Of a DNA stretch of 64,000 bases, positions 47,176 to 58,085 are shown piece by piece. The stretch's first letter is position 1, and each line of letters opens with the position of its first letter. The position numbers and the translations under genes were made by a program. Below the pieces are notes generated by a model. That model was not told where the DNA came from. It saw only the letters and a program-made list of their open reading frames with translations, and did not search any database. Source of the DNA: Thereva unica (Eukaryota > Arthropoda > Insecta > Diptera > Therevidae); the NCBI GenBank assembly GCA_949987705.1, contig OX465282.1, forward strand, positions 36,172,039 to 36,236,038, in the 5' to 3' direction.

Positions 47176-47322
47176 CATTTTAGTTTCAATAGCGTCATGG
47201 CCTACCTATTGTTTGACAGCTGCGTAAATTTGAAATTTTCGTTAAATGTAATGATTCAATTTAATGACAATTTTACATTTGTCAAACAATAGGTAGGCCA
47301 TGAAGCTATTGAAACTAAAATG
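47176..47322. repeat. 147-bp hairpin MITE, 43-bp arms
   Basis: CATTTTAGTTTCAATAGC at 47176 and its complement ending 47322 form arms of 43 bp with one or two mismatches around a 61-bp loop. It lies directly after the 128-bp array. Confidence 0.8.
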
Positions 47323-47984
47323 AAGTGAAAATTCCTAAAATTACCATTTTTGTTTGGATTTTGCAGCTGTTTTTTTGGTTAAAGGTATAAAAAATAGCCT
47401 ACGACCTATTCTCAGACCTACCAAATATACACAAAAAATTTCATGCAAATTGGTCAACCCGTTTCGGAGGAGTACGGTAACAAACACTGTGACACGAGAT
47501 TTTTATAGATATTGATTACATATGTAAATTATTTTTAAAAATTTAATTAAATTGATGCCAATAAATTGTATAATTTTACAGCGGTTTTTGTAAAGAAAAT
47601 CGTATTTCAGTAATGTGGTTTCCTTAAATTTTCTTTCGAGCTACGTGAACGCTCAATTTTTTCGAGACAAATTTTTTCGTATTCAAATTCGTTTCGAACG
47701 ATTGTCGTCGTTCGAGCTACGTGAACCGGCCCCTGAACTTCTATTCACTCTCGAGCCTGGGAACAGGAAGCATGGCGCGAGCTAGGCGAGAAAACCTTAC
47801 ACACTCGCATTCGCGCTTGTTCGCAGGTGTTCACAGTCTGAGTCTGGAGCCGCCTTGAAGCTTCCGTTGAGGCCACGAACATTTTTGCACTTGAATTAAT
47901 AACCTGCTATGGATGAATCCTGCTTCAAATTTACGCAACTTGTCTATAAAAATCTTGCTAACTCTTAAATTACTCACGCTGGAG

Positions 47985-48372
47985 TAAATGTACTGCGCCA
48001 AATTGTTTGAAACAATTTTTAACCAGAAAAACCCGCAGCTTGTATACAACAAAGTTGCTAAATATTGGAGTAAATTTACTGCCCCAAATGTTTGCAAGAC
48101 CTCCACGGCAAACTTATACCCGCAACACCAGATTAGCCCACTCGTCTCATTCCCTCCACCTGCAACTCCCCCTTTTACACACTCAGCAAGATATGAATTC
48201 TTTTGTAAATAGAACAACTCGACTGTGGAATAATCTCTCGCAGCCAGTATTTCCGAGCTCCTACAACATCCAAGAGTTCAAACGAAGGGTTCTTCACCAC
48301 CTTCTTCAATACCCCCCGTACCTTTATAAACCTTAACCTATCCCCCACCCCTTCCCTGTACTAAGCTTATTG
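47985..48372 (+). pseudogene. Jockey-like LINE C-terminal fragment
   Basis: Plus-strand frame from about 48090 to a stop at 48334 with NTRLAHSSHS and NRTTRLWNNLSQPVFPSSYN, closely like the end of the 51137-51859 frame (NRTTRLWNNLPQSVFPNSYN). The 3' region continues at 48879-48960 after a hAT insertion. A 5' truncated copy of the same family. Confidence 0.8.
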
Positions 48373-48380
48373 CTAGACAT

Positions 48381-48870
48381 CACTGACATATAATAATGGA
48401 TTGCTCATCTGAAATTATTCCATACAAATCGATGGCACCCAAAAGTATAGTTGACTCACTCATCCATAGACCCCCAAACTGACAGAAGCACTCAGACGTT
48501 GTTTATATCTTTTGCTTTATCTTTCAAATGATGTTTATATCTTTTGCTCTTTTCCTCATAGACCCCCGGACTTTGACATACAGAATTTCAGTTGCTAAAG
48601 CAGGCGTTAAGAACTTAAATCAGATACACATAAAATTTGGAAATTAATGAAAAAAAGGCATTTTAAAATGTGAAAAATTGAAAATAGTGTTTATTAATTT
48701 TTTTAAACAAAATATTTGTGTTGTTTTAATGTTTTAAGTACGTATTTAAAAAAATGTAAATTGCAAAAGTGATTTTGGTGTTTACATGGAGTGAAAAAAG
48801 GTTTGTAGCCTATGGAACAAATTGGTGCCATGAAAAATTCCTCATGAGCAGTCCATTCTATATGTCAGTG
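48381..48870. mobile_element. 490-bp non-autonomous hAT element
   Basis: CACTGACATATA at 48381 and TATATGTCAGTG ending 48870, with more inverted similarity (TGCTCAT). The 8-bp duplication CTAGACAT is at 48373-48380 and 48871-48878. The related LINE at 51090-51100 shows the site without insertion. Non-coding. Confidence 0.88.
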
Positions 48871-48974
48871 CTAGACATTGAACCATGACGTGACAAATGA
48901 CATGACGGACTCGTAGTACAAAGAGTGACTACTGAGCTTAGCACTGGCACATAAAAAAATTGTTAAGCAGAAAA

Positions 48975-49330
48975 GTAGCCTGGTACATTCTCTGCAAAGT
49001 TGCTTACTATTGGAGTAAATTTACTGCGCCAAATTGAGGACCGTTTTTTCAAAACTGCATAACTCCAATTTTGACGAAAATGAGTTTTACATGTCATCGC
49101 CTTATTTTAAATGATCTCTTTCATTTGGTGTAATCATATTTTCAATAAACTTATTATTTTAGATACTATAAGTATTTAAAAATTGTCAGTTTTTGCAAAA
49201 CACTCAGTTTTCTTTCAATTTGTATAACAAAAAATGGTTCTCCTGAAAAATTAAGTTTTTTCAAATGATGAGTTTTGAAAAAACGGTCCTCAATTGTTTA
49301 CAACAATTTTTAGCCAGAAAATATCAAATA
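48975..49330 (+). repeat. repeat related to 47940-48080, with MITE
   Basis: GTTGCTTACTATTGGAGTAA, then ACTGCGCCAAATT, matches 47985-48075. After the MITE at 49036-49291 it continues TTGTTTACAACAATTTTTAG. Confidence 0.6.
49036..49291. mobile_element. 256-bp MITE with AATT duplication
   Basis: GAGGACCGTTTTTTCAAAAC at 49036 and its complement ending 49291. AATT is repeated at 49032-49035 and 49292-49295. The paralogue at 47999-48008 reads CCAAATTGTTT without the insert, which confirms the borders. Confidence 0.88.
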
Positions 49331-49584
49331 TTTTCTTCTAATTTCTTGTATCAATTTCCAATCTGAAAAACAACACTTGCGCTAAATAAACCTATCAAAG
49401 CCCACCAATTACACAGGTCAGCACTAGATTTGGTGCCAAGTAGTTGTATTTTTTATTTAACTTAGGACCTTATTCTGATTCCAATAATAGTAAAAATTTT
49501 GATATCCTACGTTCTAGATTTTGTCCTTTGCATAAAAAAAACAAATTTACCTAAAAAAACAGCATTTATTAATTATTATATAAA

Positions 49585-49769
49585 TTAAAACTTTCTTTTT
49601 CGCGACTTTCTTGAATGAGGTGCAGTGGCACCATCACGTAGCATCACCCAGCAATAGTCAGCCATCATATACCTATCCCATCGGCCTTGGTACCTTTCTT
49701 CCATTGTTTTGATTATTAGATTATATACATTTTTGTCGTAAAATGCATAATTTCTGAGATATATGTAGA
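49585..49769 (-). CDS. unrecognised C-terminal coding fragment
   Basis: Open for about 61 codons on the minus strand without an ATG at its 5' limit, ending TAA at 49585-49587. It includes IIKTMEERYQGRWDRYMM and ADYCWVMLRD, and a basic tail SRKSRKRKF. The Trp/Tyr/Met-rich core and basic end look like real protein, perhaps the last exon of a transposon-encoded or host protein. I recall similar RWD...MADYCW tails in unannotated insect proteins but cannot name a family. Confidence 0.4.
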
Positions 49770-49911
49770 ATTAAACGCGTTTCCCTTCACTGCAAGTTAA
49801 GCATATGGGTGGGGATAACGCCATATTGAATTTAAGCTCATAAAAATATATAAAACCATTTGGCAAAAAAATCGCGTGCGGTATATTTCGCAAAGAAAAA
49901 GTACCTATTTA

Positions 49912-50892
49912 CTACACCTTTTCCAATTGTAATTCAGAAAGTATCAATTGTAATTCAGAAAATTTCAATATTCATCTCATTGATGCAGTAAATTGACCAA
50001 ATAATTTCCTTCACTTCAGAATAAATATTCTCCTAGCCACATCATGCATGATCATCATCGTCAGGAGCTCCACAGCCTATTGTTGGCCTTGGCTTCCTCC
50101 AACATTTGCCTCCATGATTCTCAATCCCTGGCCCGACTTCTCCAGATTCTTATATTCAACTGTCTCTAGTCATCCTCGACGTCATCTACATATGTATCTT
50201 TTCTTTGACGACCTGGTCTCCGTTTTCTTGGCGGTACTTTCCCCAGCATTATCTTTGCCAGGCTCCGTTCCCCACCTCGTTGGACATGACCAATCCATCG
50301 TAGTCTGTTTATTTTGATCACTGTAACAAAGTTTGGAATCTTACTGATTTCATACAACTCTGAGTAGTATCTTCTCCTCTAAAGGCCATCAACCTGTATT
50401 CCTTTGTAGATCCAACGAACAATTTTCCTTTCGAATCTTTCTACCAACGGTTCGTCTGGGTTTTTCAATGTCCACACTTCCGAACCATATAGTGGGACAC
50501 GGCCTTATTAGTGTTATGACATCATCATGCATGATAGATATCGTCCCATTATTACTGTTTAAATGCTAAGTTGTGTTTTATGACGCAATCTCTAAAAGTC
50601 TCTCAGTTGATAACCCATTTCGTGCAAACGATGTAAAGCGAATATTTAGACTAACTGTGAAGCAAAATAAAATCTTCTGCGTTCCATACATAAAATTCCT
50701 GTTGCAGGAATTTCTGCAATTGGATGAATGTTGAATTTTTCTGAATTACAATTGATAGTTTCTGAATTACAATTGATACTTTCTGAATTACAATTGACAA
50801 ATCTGAACTACAATTGATATTTTCTGAAATACAATTGACTAATCTGAATTACAATTGATACTTTCTGAATTACAATTGGAAAAGGTGTAGAC
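49912..50892. mobile_element. TIR element with 23-bp subterminal repeats
   Basis: CTACACCTTTTCCAATTG near 49914 mirrors CAATTGGAAAAGGTGTAG ending near 50892. AATTACAATTGATACTTTCTG-type units follow, two at the left and about six at the right. The interior carries an RTE-like LINE fragment. No transposase was seen. Confidence 0.7.
50050..50510 (-). pseudogene. RTE-like LINE C-terminal fragment
   Basis: Minus strand: KINRLRWIGHVQRG, then KRRPGRQRKDTYVDDVEDD, the usual C-terminal signature of RTE-type ORF2. It lies inside the 49912-50892 element and has frameshifts in the upstream part. Confidence 0.75.
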
Positions 50893-51136
50893 TATATAAG
50901 ACCCAAGATTGTCTGGTAATTGGTCATACATACATGGAGCATACATGATTGGATTATATGATATGGAAATCAATTTATTTATATAGAGAAATATAGAAAT
51001 ATATCTTTTTTTTTTTTATATGGAAAAACCAAGCTTAGGTGTAACCCTTTGTACTACCAGTCCGTCATGTCGTTCAGTTCATGGTGCAATGTCTAGTAGT
51101 AAGCTTGGTTTGAAGAATAGAGGAGAATAGGAAAGG

Positions 51137-51859
51137 TTAGAGGGGGTCTGGAGGGTGTAGAAGAAAATGACGATGGACCTCACGTTTGAACTCTAAGGTG
51201 TTGTACGAGTTCGGAAATACCGACTGTGGGAGATTATTCCACAGTCGAGTTGTTCTATTCATAAACGAACTTCTAAACCGTATTGTGCGTGAACGAGGGG
51301 GCTGTAGGGTATGGGGGTGAGCCGAGCGGGCTAGTCTTGTGTTGCGGGAAAAGTATTGCCGTGCAGGCAGGAGGTCCTGAATTTTGGTGGAACAGTCGCC
51401 ATGGTAATAGCGATAAAGTATGGAGAGGGCTGCTACATTCCTACGGTGGCTCAAGGTGTCTATGGAGGCGCGAAGGGGGCCATCACCAATGAGTTTGAGG
51501 GCACGATTTTGCACCTTGTCGAGACAAGCCAAGGTGGTTTTTGGGGCGCCTGCCCAGATATGCGAGTTGTATTCGAGGCGCGGCCGAATGTAGGATTTGT
51601 ATATTGTAGCCAATGCGGCTGGCTGGAGGAGGAACTTGCATCTCTTGAGAAATCCAAGGCATTGGGAGGCTTGTTTGGCGATTTGGAATATGTGATCGTT
51701 CCATCGCAGATGCTCCGTTAAAGTTACCCCTAGGATGTTGAGAGTTGAGTCAGCCGTTAGATTCTTTCCATCCACCGAGACAAGAGGAAGGTCGGTACAA
51801 TTTTTGTTGGAGATCAGACAGTGCTTCGTTTTTGTGGCATTAAATTCGACGCGGTTCAT
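51137..51859 (-). pseudogene. Jockey-like ORF2, C-terminal part
   Basis: 240 codons: VEFNATKTKHCLIS (palm end), LNILGVTL, YIRPRLEYNSHIWAGAP, KVQNRALKLIGD and RTTRLWNNLPQSVFP. Offset in frame from the RT block at about 51850. Confidence 0.85.
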
Positions 51860-53018
51860 TCAGTTGACGGTGGTAAAGACAAGGTCTGGCACGTACTTGT
51901 CTTATATTGTCGAAGGAGTAAGAGAAATTCAGAGTACCGTCATCAGCGAAGCAGTGAAGTGGGTTGGAGGGGATTGAGAGCAGATCATTAATGAAGATTA
52001 GAAAAAGTGCGGGTGAGAGAATTGACCCCTGGGGAACTCCGGCCGAAATGGCGTGGGGGTTGGGTTCGACGCCATCCAATACTACCTTGATTGAACGGCC
52101 TGAAAGAAAGCTCTTAATCCAGTTCCTTAGAACTAAGTGTATACCAATAGCTTGGAGTTTATTCAACAGAGCTGGGTGCCATACTCTGTCAAAAGCCTTT
52201 GATATATCTAGAGCAACTAGGCTAGACTCACCAAAGCTGTGAATGCTTTGGTTGATACGCTCGGTTAAACACACAAGCAGATCGCCAGTAGACCGTTTAG
52301 ATCTGAAGCCGTATTGCCTGTCGTGTATAATTTGGTTGAATTCTAGATATTTCATCAGCCTTTTATTGATTATTGTCTCCATGATTTTGGAGAGAACAGA
52401 AGTAATTGCTATTGGGCGGTAGTTTAAGGGGTCGCTGGCTTCACCTTTTTTTGGGATTGGCTGAACATGAGCTAGTTTCCAAGAGTCGGGATACACTCCG
52501 GAGGAGTAAGACAGTGCAAAAAGTTTGCGCAGAGGTTTAGCCAAAGGTGAGGCACATTTTTTAAGTACCATAGGGGGGATTTTGTCGGGACCAGTGGATT
52601 TATTGGCGTCGAGTTCTTTGAGACACCTAAACACCTCGCGAGTCCTGAAGTGAACTCCGTCCATTGAGTGGGTGGTATTCTCGGGAGTGCGGGGTGACAT
52701 AGCAGCATCGGGTAAAGAAGAATTTGCGGCGAACAGAGAAGCTAATAGGTCGGCCTTGGGTTTGCTTTCTGTTATCACTTCCTTGTTGTGAATAAAAGGA
52801 GGTGTTGAGGAGGAAGTAAAATTCTTCTTGATGGCAGTTACCAAGGACCAGAAGTTTTTGCTGCCTGTAGTGGAGTTAAGAATCTTACTTCTCAATCTAT
52901 CATCAAATGATGATTTGACTTTCCTGATGATGTAGTTACAGGTGTTTCTAAGTTTGACGTACTCACGACGAAGTGGCTCATTAGGCGAATTGCGTTCATA
53001 CATTCCCCATTGAACCAT
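51840..53018 (-). pseudogene. Jockey-like ORF2, reverse transcriptase
   Basis: 392 codons with [78 protein letters not shown] and a catalytic CFADDGTL. The domain is intact in this frame; frameshifts join it to the endonuclease (near 52950) and to the C-terminal part. Confidence 0.88.
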
Positions 53019-54001
53019 TTGTTCGGCCTAGGCTTCACAGATTTGGTAGAGTGAGGGATGAACAAGCGCATACCCGCTCGAATAATTTTGGCGACACAGA
53101 GGGCCGCATAGTTCGCATTGGCATTACGGAAACACAAGTCCCAGTCAGTGGCCTGGAAGAAGCGAATAAGACCCAACCAGTTGGCTTTCCCATAGTGCCA
53201 CACAGTTCTTTTAGGAGCTGTGGTGGTTGCGGTCGAGGATGGATATGGGAAATAAGCGCTAATTAGTTTATGGTCCGAGTTGCCAAGGGGTGAGCTAACC
53301 TTGATGGAGTACCGCGTCGGATGGGAAGTAAGAAACAGGTCAAGGAGATGGGCTCCTTGACCTGGAATATCAGGGACTCTCGTCGGACATTTGACAATTT
53401 GGTGCAAGTTGTTGAGGCTCGCAAAGAGCTCGGCGTCTTTGCCAGGAACACTGGTGCCATTTGAGTAATTTAGCCAATGTACATTGTGAACGTTGAAATC
53501 ACCCGCAACAATGATTTCGCTTTCCGGGTGGGAAAATCAAAATCCGGAAATCTGTTCGGAAATAGCATCGAAGGCTGCGGTGGTGGCCTCATTACTAATA
53601 TTAGGACTCCTATATAGAAAACAGAAAAATATGACGTGGCTATGGATAATTATTTTAATCCAAAGATGATTAAAATCAGAGGATGTACTACTGTACACCT
53701 TCTGAAAGGCCACGTCATTCCTAATATATATGGCTAATCCCCTATGGGCGGAAAAGTTGTGCACTAAGTTATACCCTGTCACCTGAAATCGATCTAAATC
53801 AAGATCTGGTAACACTTGGATTTCACTCAGTGCGAAAATAGCAGGGGTATGGAGGAATAACTCGCACGTAACGGCCAGGAAATTCGCATTCAGTCCCCGA
53901 ATGTTACAAAAATTGATTATAAAATCATTGTCACATTGGGGACTGTTTTGCGTGAGGTCCATGACCTCATTTGTAGCCGGCCGAACCGGCGATGCATCCA
54001 T
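52892..54001 (-). pseudogene. Jockey-like ORF2, endonuclease
   Basis: From ATG 54001 one frame with a single TGA at 53537-53539. It shows the APE-type endonuclease: NFCNIRGLN, FALSEIQV, RGLAIYIRNDV and LYRSP, then after the stop VAGDFNVHNVHWL and the catalytic SDHKLI. All main motifs are present, so the stop is the chief defect. Confidence 0.85.
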
Positions 54002-54159
54002 CGGAGCTAGCGGGAATAGTCTTGTTGCAGTGTTATGCCTGCTAAAACAAGACGACTCCCATCAGCTGGCCGATTAAGGCTGCAGCGCCGGAGCGACCGG
54101 CAGGAAGCGCGGGAAGCGGGTGGAGGAGACTTACTTGTTGTCCGTCGGTCCATCTATAA

Positions 54160-55410
54160 GATAACAAATCATACACACGAAAGTACTGGTCACAATTAAT
54201 ATTCAAAACTGGTAACGAAGAAGAACGGTGCGTCCATACGAAGCAAATCAGATTTGCGCAAATCGAGTTGTAGTTTCCCGAGTTTCAGAGGGGCAAAGCA
54301 ACAGTACTAAATTTTTTCAACTAAAACTTTTCCTAAAATTTCCCGGCTCTGAAAAAGCTTGGTAAAAAAGCAATAAAAAGCCATAAGAAAGGAAATTTGC
54401 GCGAATTTCTTTTCGGTCGTGTGAACGGCCAAATAGAAAATATTTTTAGTGCTGCCAATGTACCCCTAATACAAAACCACTAACGATAGCTCTGCACCAA
54501 ATTTTTTTTAATTTGTTTACCTGTGTTATCTAAGCCCTATATGTATGTACATATATCGAGGCTTGGTGAGGGGTAAAGTTGCCCAAAACTAGAGCGTAAG
54601 TATTAATGCTGTTTTCCAGCTTTATAATGTTGAAGCTTTCCAAATATCCCATTTACTAATTAACGATGTCGACGCTTTCCATAAACCCCATTTACATGTA
54701 TGGCTTGATTTTGCCAATTTTGACATAAAAAGTTTGTTTTTGTTTTTATATGGAAAGTGGATTTTTCCGTTTTAATTGATTTATCTGTTTTAGGACAAAA
54801 CAGAGTGCAAGAGAATATTATTTTCATTGTTTTTCGTTCGTTTTCAGAGAGAATGTATTTACTACTTTCATTCTTTCACGAATCGAATGAATTGGAAACA
54901 TTCTCAGCAGTAAACATTCTCTCGGGAATTTTTGGTTCAAGAATTCATTGGATGAGAAAGAATTAATTTTTTTCATTCGTGAATGTATTTTTCCGCACTT
55001 TGCTTCTAAAGTGTGGTCTTAAGCACACTCATATTTTTTTTGACTTAAATTTCAACTAAAACCACCGTATTCTCCAAAAAATAAGTAGTTAACTTATAAT
55101 TTTTTCCCAAAATTAGAAAATTTGGAGTATTTCCTAAAAATAATGTCCAAACAATTTTTATGTTGCGGCCTGTAGTTTTGAAATCATAAGCAATTTTAAT
55201 GTTAAAATCGGTAACACTAATAATTCGGCGGGGAATTAAATTTGAAAAAAGTACTAAAATAGCAATGTAAAGAATTAATTTTGAAAGATAAGCAATACTG
55301 GAAGTTGTTGTAGAAAATTTACGTATTTAGAAATTCTAAAAAAATTTTTTAACCGCAAAAAATTAAATCGTTTTATTTTACATAATAGAATATATTACTT
55401 TTCTTAATGA
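54160..55410. other. AT-rich region without recognised genes
   Basis: 54240-54440 has weak inverted similarity (TTTGCGC-containing ends) that might be an old MITE. Otherwise nothing was recognised. Confidence 0.4.
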
Positions 55411-55698
55411 TTAATACACATCTTAAAGAAACATCGCCAAGGGTCCTTAGTTTCTCGCATATCCTTCGTAAAAGGCCGCAATTTATGTCACATCTTTAGT
55501 GCTAAACACACAGAAATAAAAGTAATGACATCTTCAAGAGAAGACCACTTGGTGAAAGAATTTCATTTGAGGCTTTCACCGCGAAAGCCCAAGACAGGGA
55601 TTAACGTAAAGTGCCTCTCTGATTTGACACGAAGAATTACGTGCAACAAATTGGGGGAAATTAATCAACTCTGCGAATTTTATTGTTTTGAACAATAA
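55411..55698 (+). CDS. hypothetical short ORF
   Basis: Open for 95 codons to TAA at 55696-55698; the first ATG is at 55525, giving 57 residues. The product is basic with several Cys (LCHIF, VKCLSDL, ITCNKLG, LCEFYCF). The surrounding DNA (55440-55960) is less AT-rich and not repeated in the window, unlike its neighbours. No family recognised; it could be a chance frame or an exon. Confidence 0.25.
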   Translation, partial: LIHILKKHRQGSLVSRISFVKGRNLCHIFSAKHTEIKVMTSSREDHLVKEFHLRLSPRKPKTGINVKCLSDLTRRITCNKLGEINQLCEFYCFEQ

Positions 55699-56129
55699 AT
55701 CAGAGGCTTTTCAAGGGATTCATGAAACGGGCCACATGTAGTTATTGATGCGAAAATTCCATGAAAATTTACGACCCCTTCTTTGCAGCCTTTCAAGATT
55801 TGATTGCTAATGTCCTTTGAGCACTCAGTGCAACTTATATTACAGCTCGTAAAGCGAAAAGCAATATTTTAAGACTTTCTGGATATGGTTACAAGAGGCA
55901 TTTACTTGGAAACAGGCTCATTGCTAGCATTTATTATATCTTACTTATTCAACTTTATTATATACTAGCATAAAACCCGCGTGCCTTGCAACGCCTTTAA
56001 AAACTGTTTATTATGTGCAATGTTTTCCTTAAAAAAACCAACAAAAAAGTCAGCTGTTATTATCCCTAAAAAGGGTTTATTATAATGCATTTTTTTAATA
56101 AATATGGTAAACAAATTGCTGCGAATATC

Positions 56130-57640
56130 ACCTCTGCTCAACAAATCGCTTCTTAGTGGATGTTTACGCCATTATAGGGATGCACTGTCAAAATTTCAGT
56201 CCTATAGCTTTAGCGGTTTGGGTAAACCCCATTTCACTCCCTTAGGGGATGAATTTCGAAAAATCGCTTTTTAGTAGATGTCCACGCCATTATAGGAATG
56301 CACTGTCAAAATTTCAGCCCTATAGCTCCAGCGGTTTGGGTAAACCCCATTTCACCCCCTTAGGGGATGAATTTCGAAAAATCGCTTCTTAGTGGATGTT
56401 CACGCCATTATAGGGATGCACTGTCAAAATTTCAGCCCTATAGCTCCAGCGGTTTGGGTAAACCCCATTTCACCCCCTTAGGGGATGAATTTCAAAAAAT
56501 CGCTTCTTAGTGGATGTTCACGCCATTATAGGGATGCACTGTCAAAATTTCAGTCCTATAGCTCCAGCGGTTTGGGTAAACCCCATTTCACCCCCTTAGG
56601 GGATGAATTTCGAAAAATGGCGTCTTAGTGGATGTTCACGCCATTATATTGATGCACTGTCAAAATTTCAGCGCTATAGCTCCAACGGTTTGGATAAACC
56701 CCATTTCACCCCTTTAGGGGATGAATTTCGAATATCGCTTTATAGTGGATGTCCACTCCATTATAGGGATGCACTGTCCAAATTTCAGCCCTATAGCTTT
56801 AGCAGTTTGTAAAAACCCTATTTCACACCCTTAGGGGATGAATTTCGAAAAATCGCTCTTTAGTGGATGTCCACGTCATTAAAGGGATCCACTGTTAAAA
56901 TTTCAACCCTATAGCTCCAGCGGTTTGGATAAACCCCATTTCACCCCCTTAAGGGATGAATTTCGAAAAATCGCTTTATAGTGGATGTCCACTCCATTAT
57001 AGGGATGCACTGTCCAATTTTCAGCCCTATAGCTTTAGTGGTTTGTAAAAATCCCATTTCACACCCTTAGGGGATGAATTTCGAAAATATCTCTCTTTAG
57101 TGGATGTCCACGTCATTAAAGGGATCCACTGTTGAAATTTCAACCCTATAGCTCCAGCGGTTTGGATATACCCCATTTCATCCCCTTAAGGGATGAATTT
57201 CGAAAAATCGCTTTATAGTGGATGTCCACACCATTATAGGGATGCACTGTCCAAATTTCAGCCCTATAACTTTAGCCGTTTGGATAAAAGCCATTTCAAC
57301 CCCTTAGGGGATGAATTTCGAAAAATCGCTTTTTAGTGGATGTAAACGTCATTATATGGATGCACTGTCAAAATTTCAGCCCTATAGCTCCAGCGGTTTG
57401 GGTAAACCCCATTTCACCACCTTAGGGGATGAATTTCGAAAAATCGCTTCTTATCGGATGTCCACGCCATTATAGGGATGCACTGTCAAAATTTCAGCCC
57501 TATAGCCCCAACGGTTTGGATAAACCCCATTTCACCCCCTTAGGGGATGAATTTCGAAAAATCGCTTTATAGTGGATGTCCACGCCATTATAGGGATGCA
57601 CTGTCAAAATTTCAGCCCTTTAGCTCCAGCGGTTTCGGTT
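56130..57640 (+). repeat. 118-bp tandem repeat, ~13 units
   Basis: Units contain GGGATGAATTTCGAAAAATC, TAGGGATGCACTGTC, AATTTCAGCCCTATAGCTCC and GGTTTGGGTAAACCCC. Adjacent units differ by a few bases and fall into subtypes (TAGTGGATGTCCAC with CTTTAGC, against TGTTCACGCC with CTCCAGC). Confidence 0.92.
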
Positions 57641-57846
57641 GTGCGTTGTATGTTAGTCAGTTACTTTTATACAATAGAAAAAAAAGTAAAGATAAAAAAT
57701 CTCCTTACAACTTATTGAACCCCATTTCACCCCCTTCAACCCTTTTTTTCTCCATAAAAAGTAGCCTATGTCCGTCTCCAAGGTCTAAACTATGTCTGTA
57801 GCAAATTTCATCAAAATCGGTTTAGTGGTTTAGGCGTGAAAGCGTA

Positions 57847-57906
<60 letters not shown>
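57847..57906 (+). repeat. (ACAG)n microsatellite
   Basis: About 15 perfect tetranucleotide units. Confidence 0.95.
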
Positions 57907-57907
<1 letters not shown>

Positions 57908-58085
57908 GTTACTTTCGCATTTATAATATTAGTAAGGATAACTTTACAAAATATAAAAGTTTTATTTAAATTTTAAAGCGTCAATTTCACCCAGATTTTA
58001 TTTTAGTCAAGCAGGCCGAGAAGAAATGCTTGATATTTTTTCTAAATTTTGACAATGTATGCCATAATTTTTATTAAAGTAAGGG

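Larger units (their letters stand above)
46391..47515 (+). repeat. ACTAGCTGGGACCC dispersed repeat
   Basis: It begins ACTAGCTGGGACCCGGTGCG and ends near ACACTGTGACACGAGATTTT and TATAGAT. This start and end type is common in insect dispersed repeats; the class is not certain. It contains the 128-bp tandem array. Confidence 0.55.
46226..47733. mobile_element. 1.5-kb TIR element (GGGGCCGGTTCACGTA)
   Basis: GGGGCCGGTTCACGTAACTC at 46226 and GAGCTACGTGAACCGGCCCC ending 47733 are complementary with one mismatch, and CTACGTGAAC-like motifs repeat inside each end. It encloses an ACTAGCTGG-type repeat with a 128-bp array and a hairpin. No transposase was seen. Confidence 0.78.
51008..54153 (-). mobile_element. 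Jockey-like LINE, nearly complete ORF2
   Basis: A minus-strand element from about 54153 to a poly(A) tail (T-run at 51008-51019 on the plus strand). ORF2 starts with ATG at 54001. Upstream there is a GC-rich 48-codon frame (54153-54007) that could be an ORF1 remnant. A 3' relative is at 47985-48960. Disabled by one stop and two frameshifts. Confidence 0.85.
55962..57940 (+). repeat. dispersed repeat with 118-bp array and ACAG tail
   Basis: It begins TATACTAGCATAAAACCCGC and ends GCATTTATAATATTAGTAAGG after an ACAG microsatellite. This start and end type is widespread in insect genomes. The middle is an array of about thirteen units. Confidence 0.7.
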
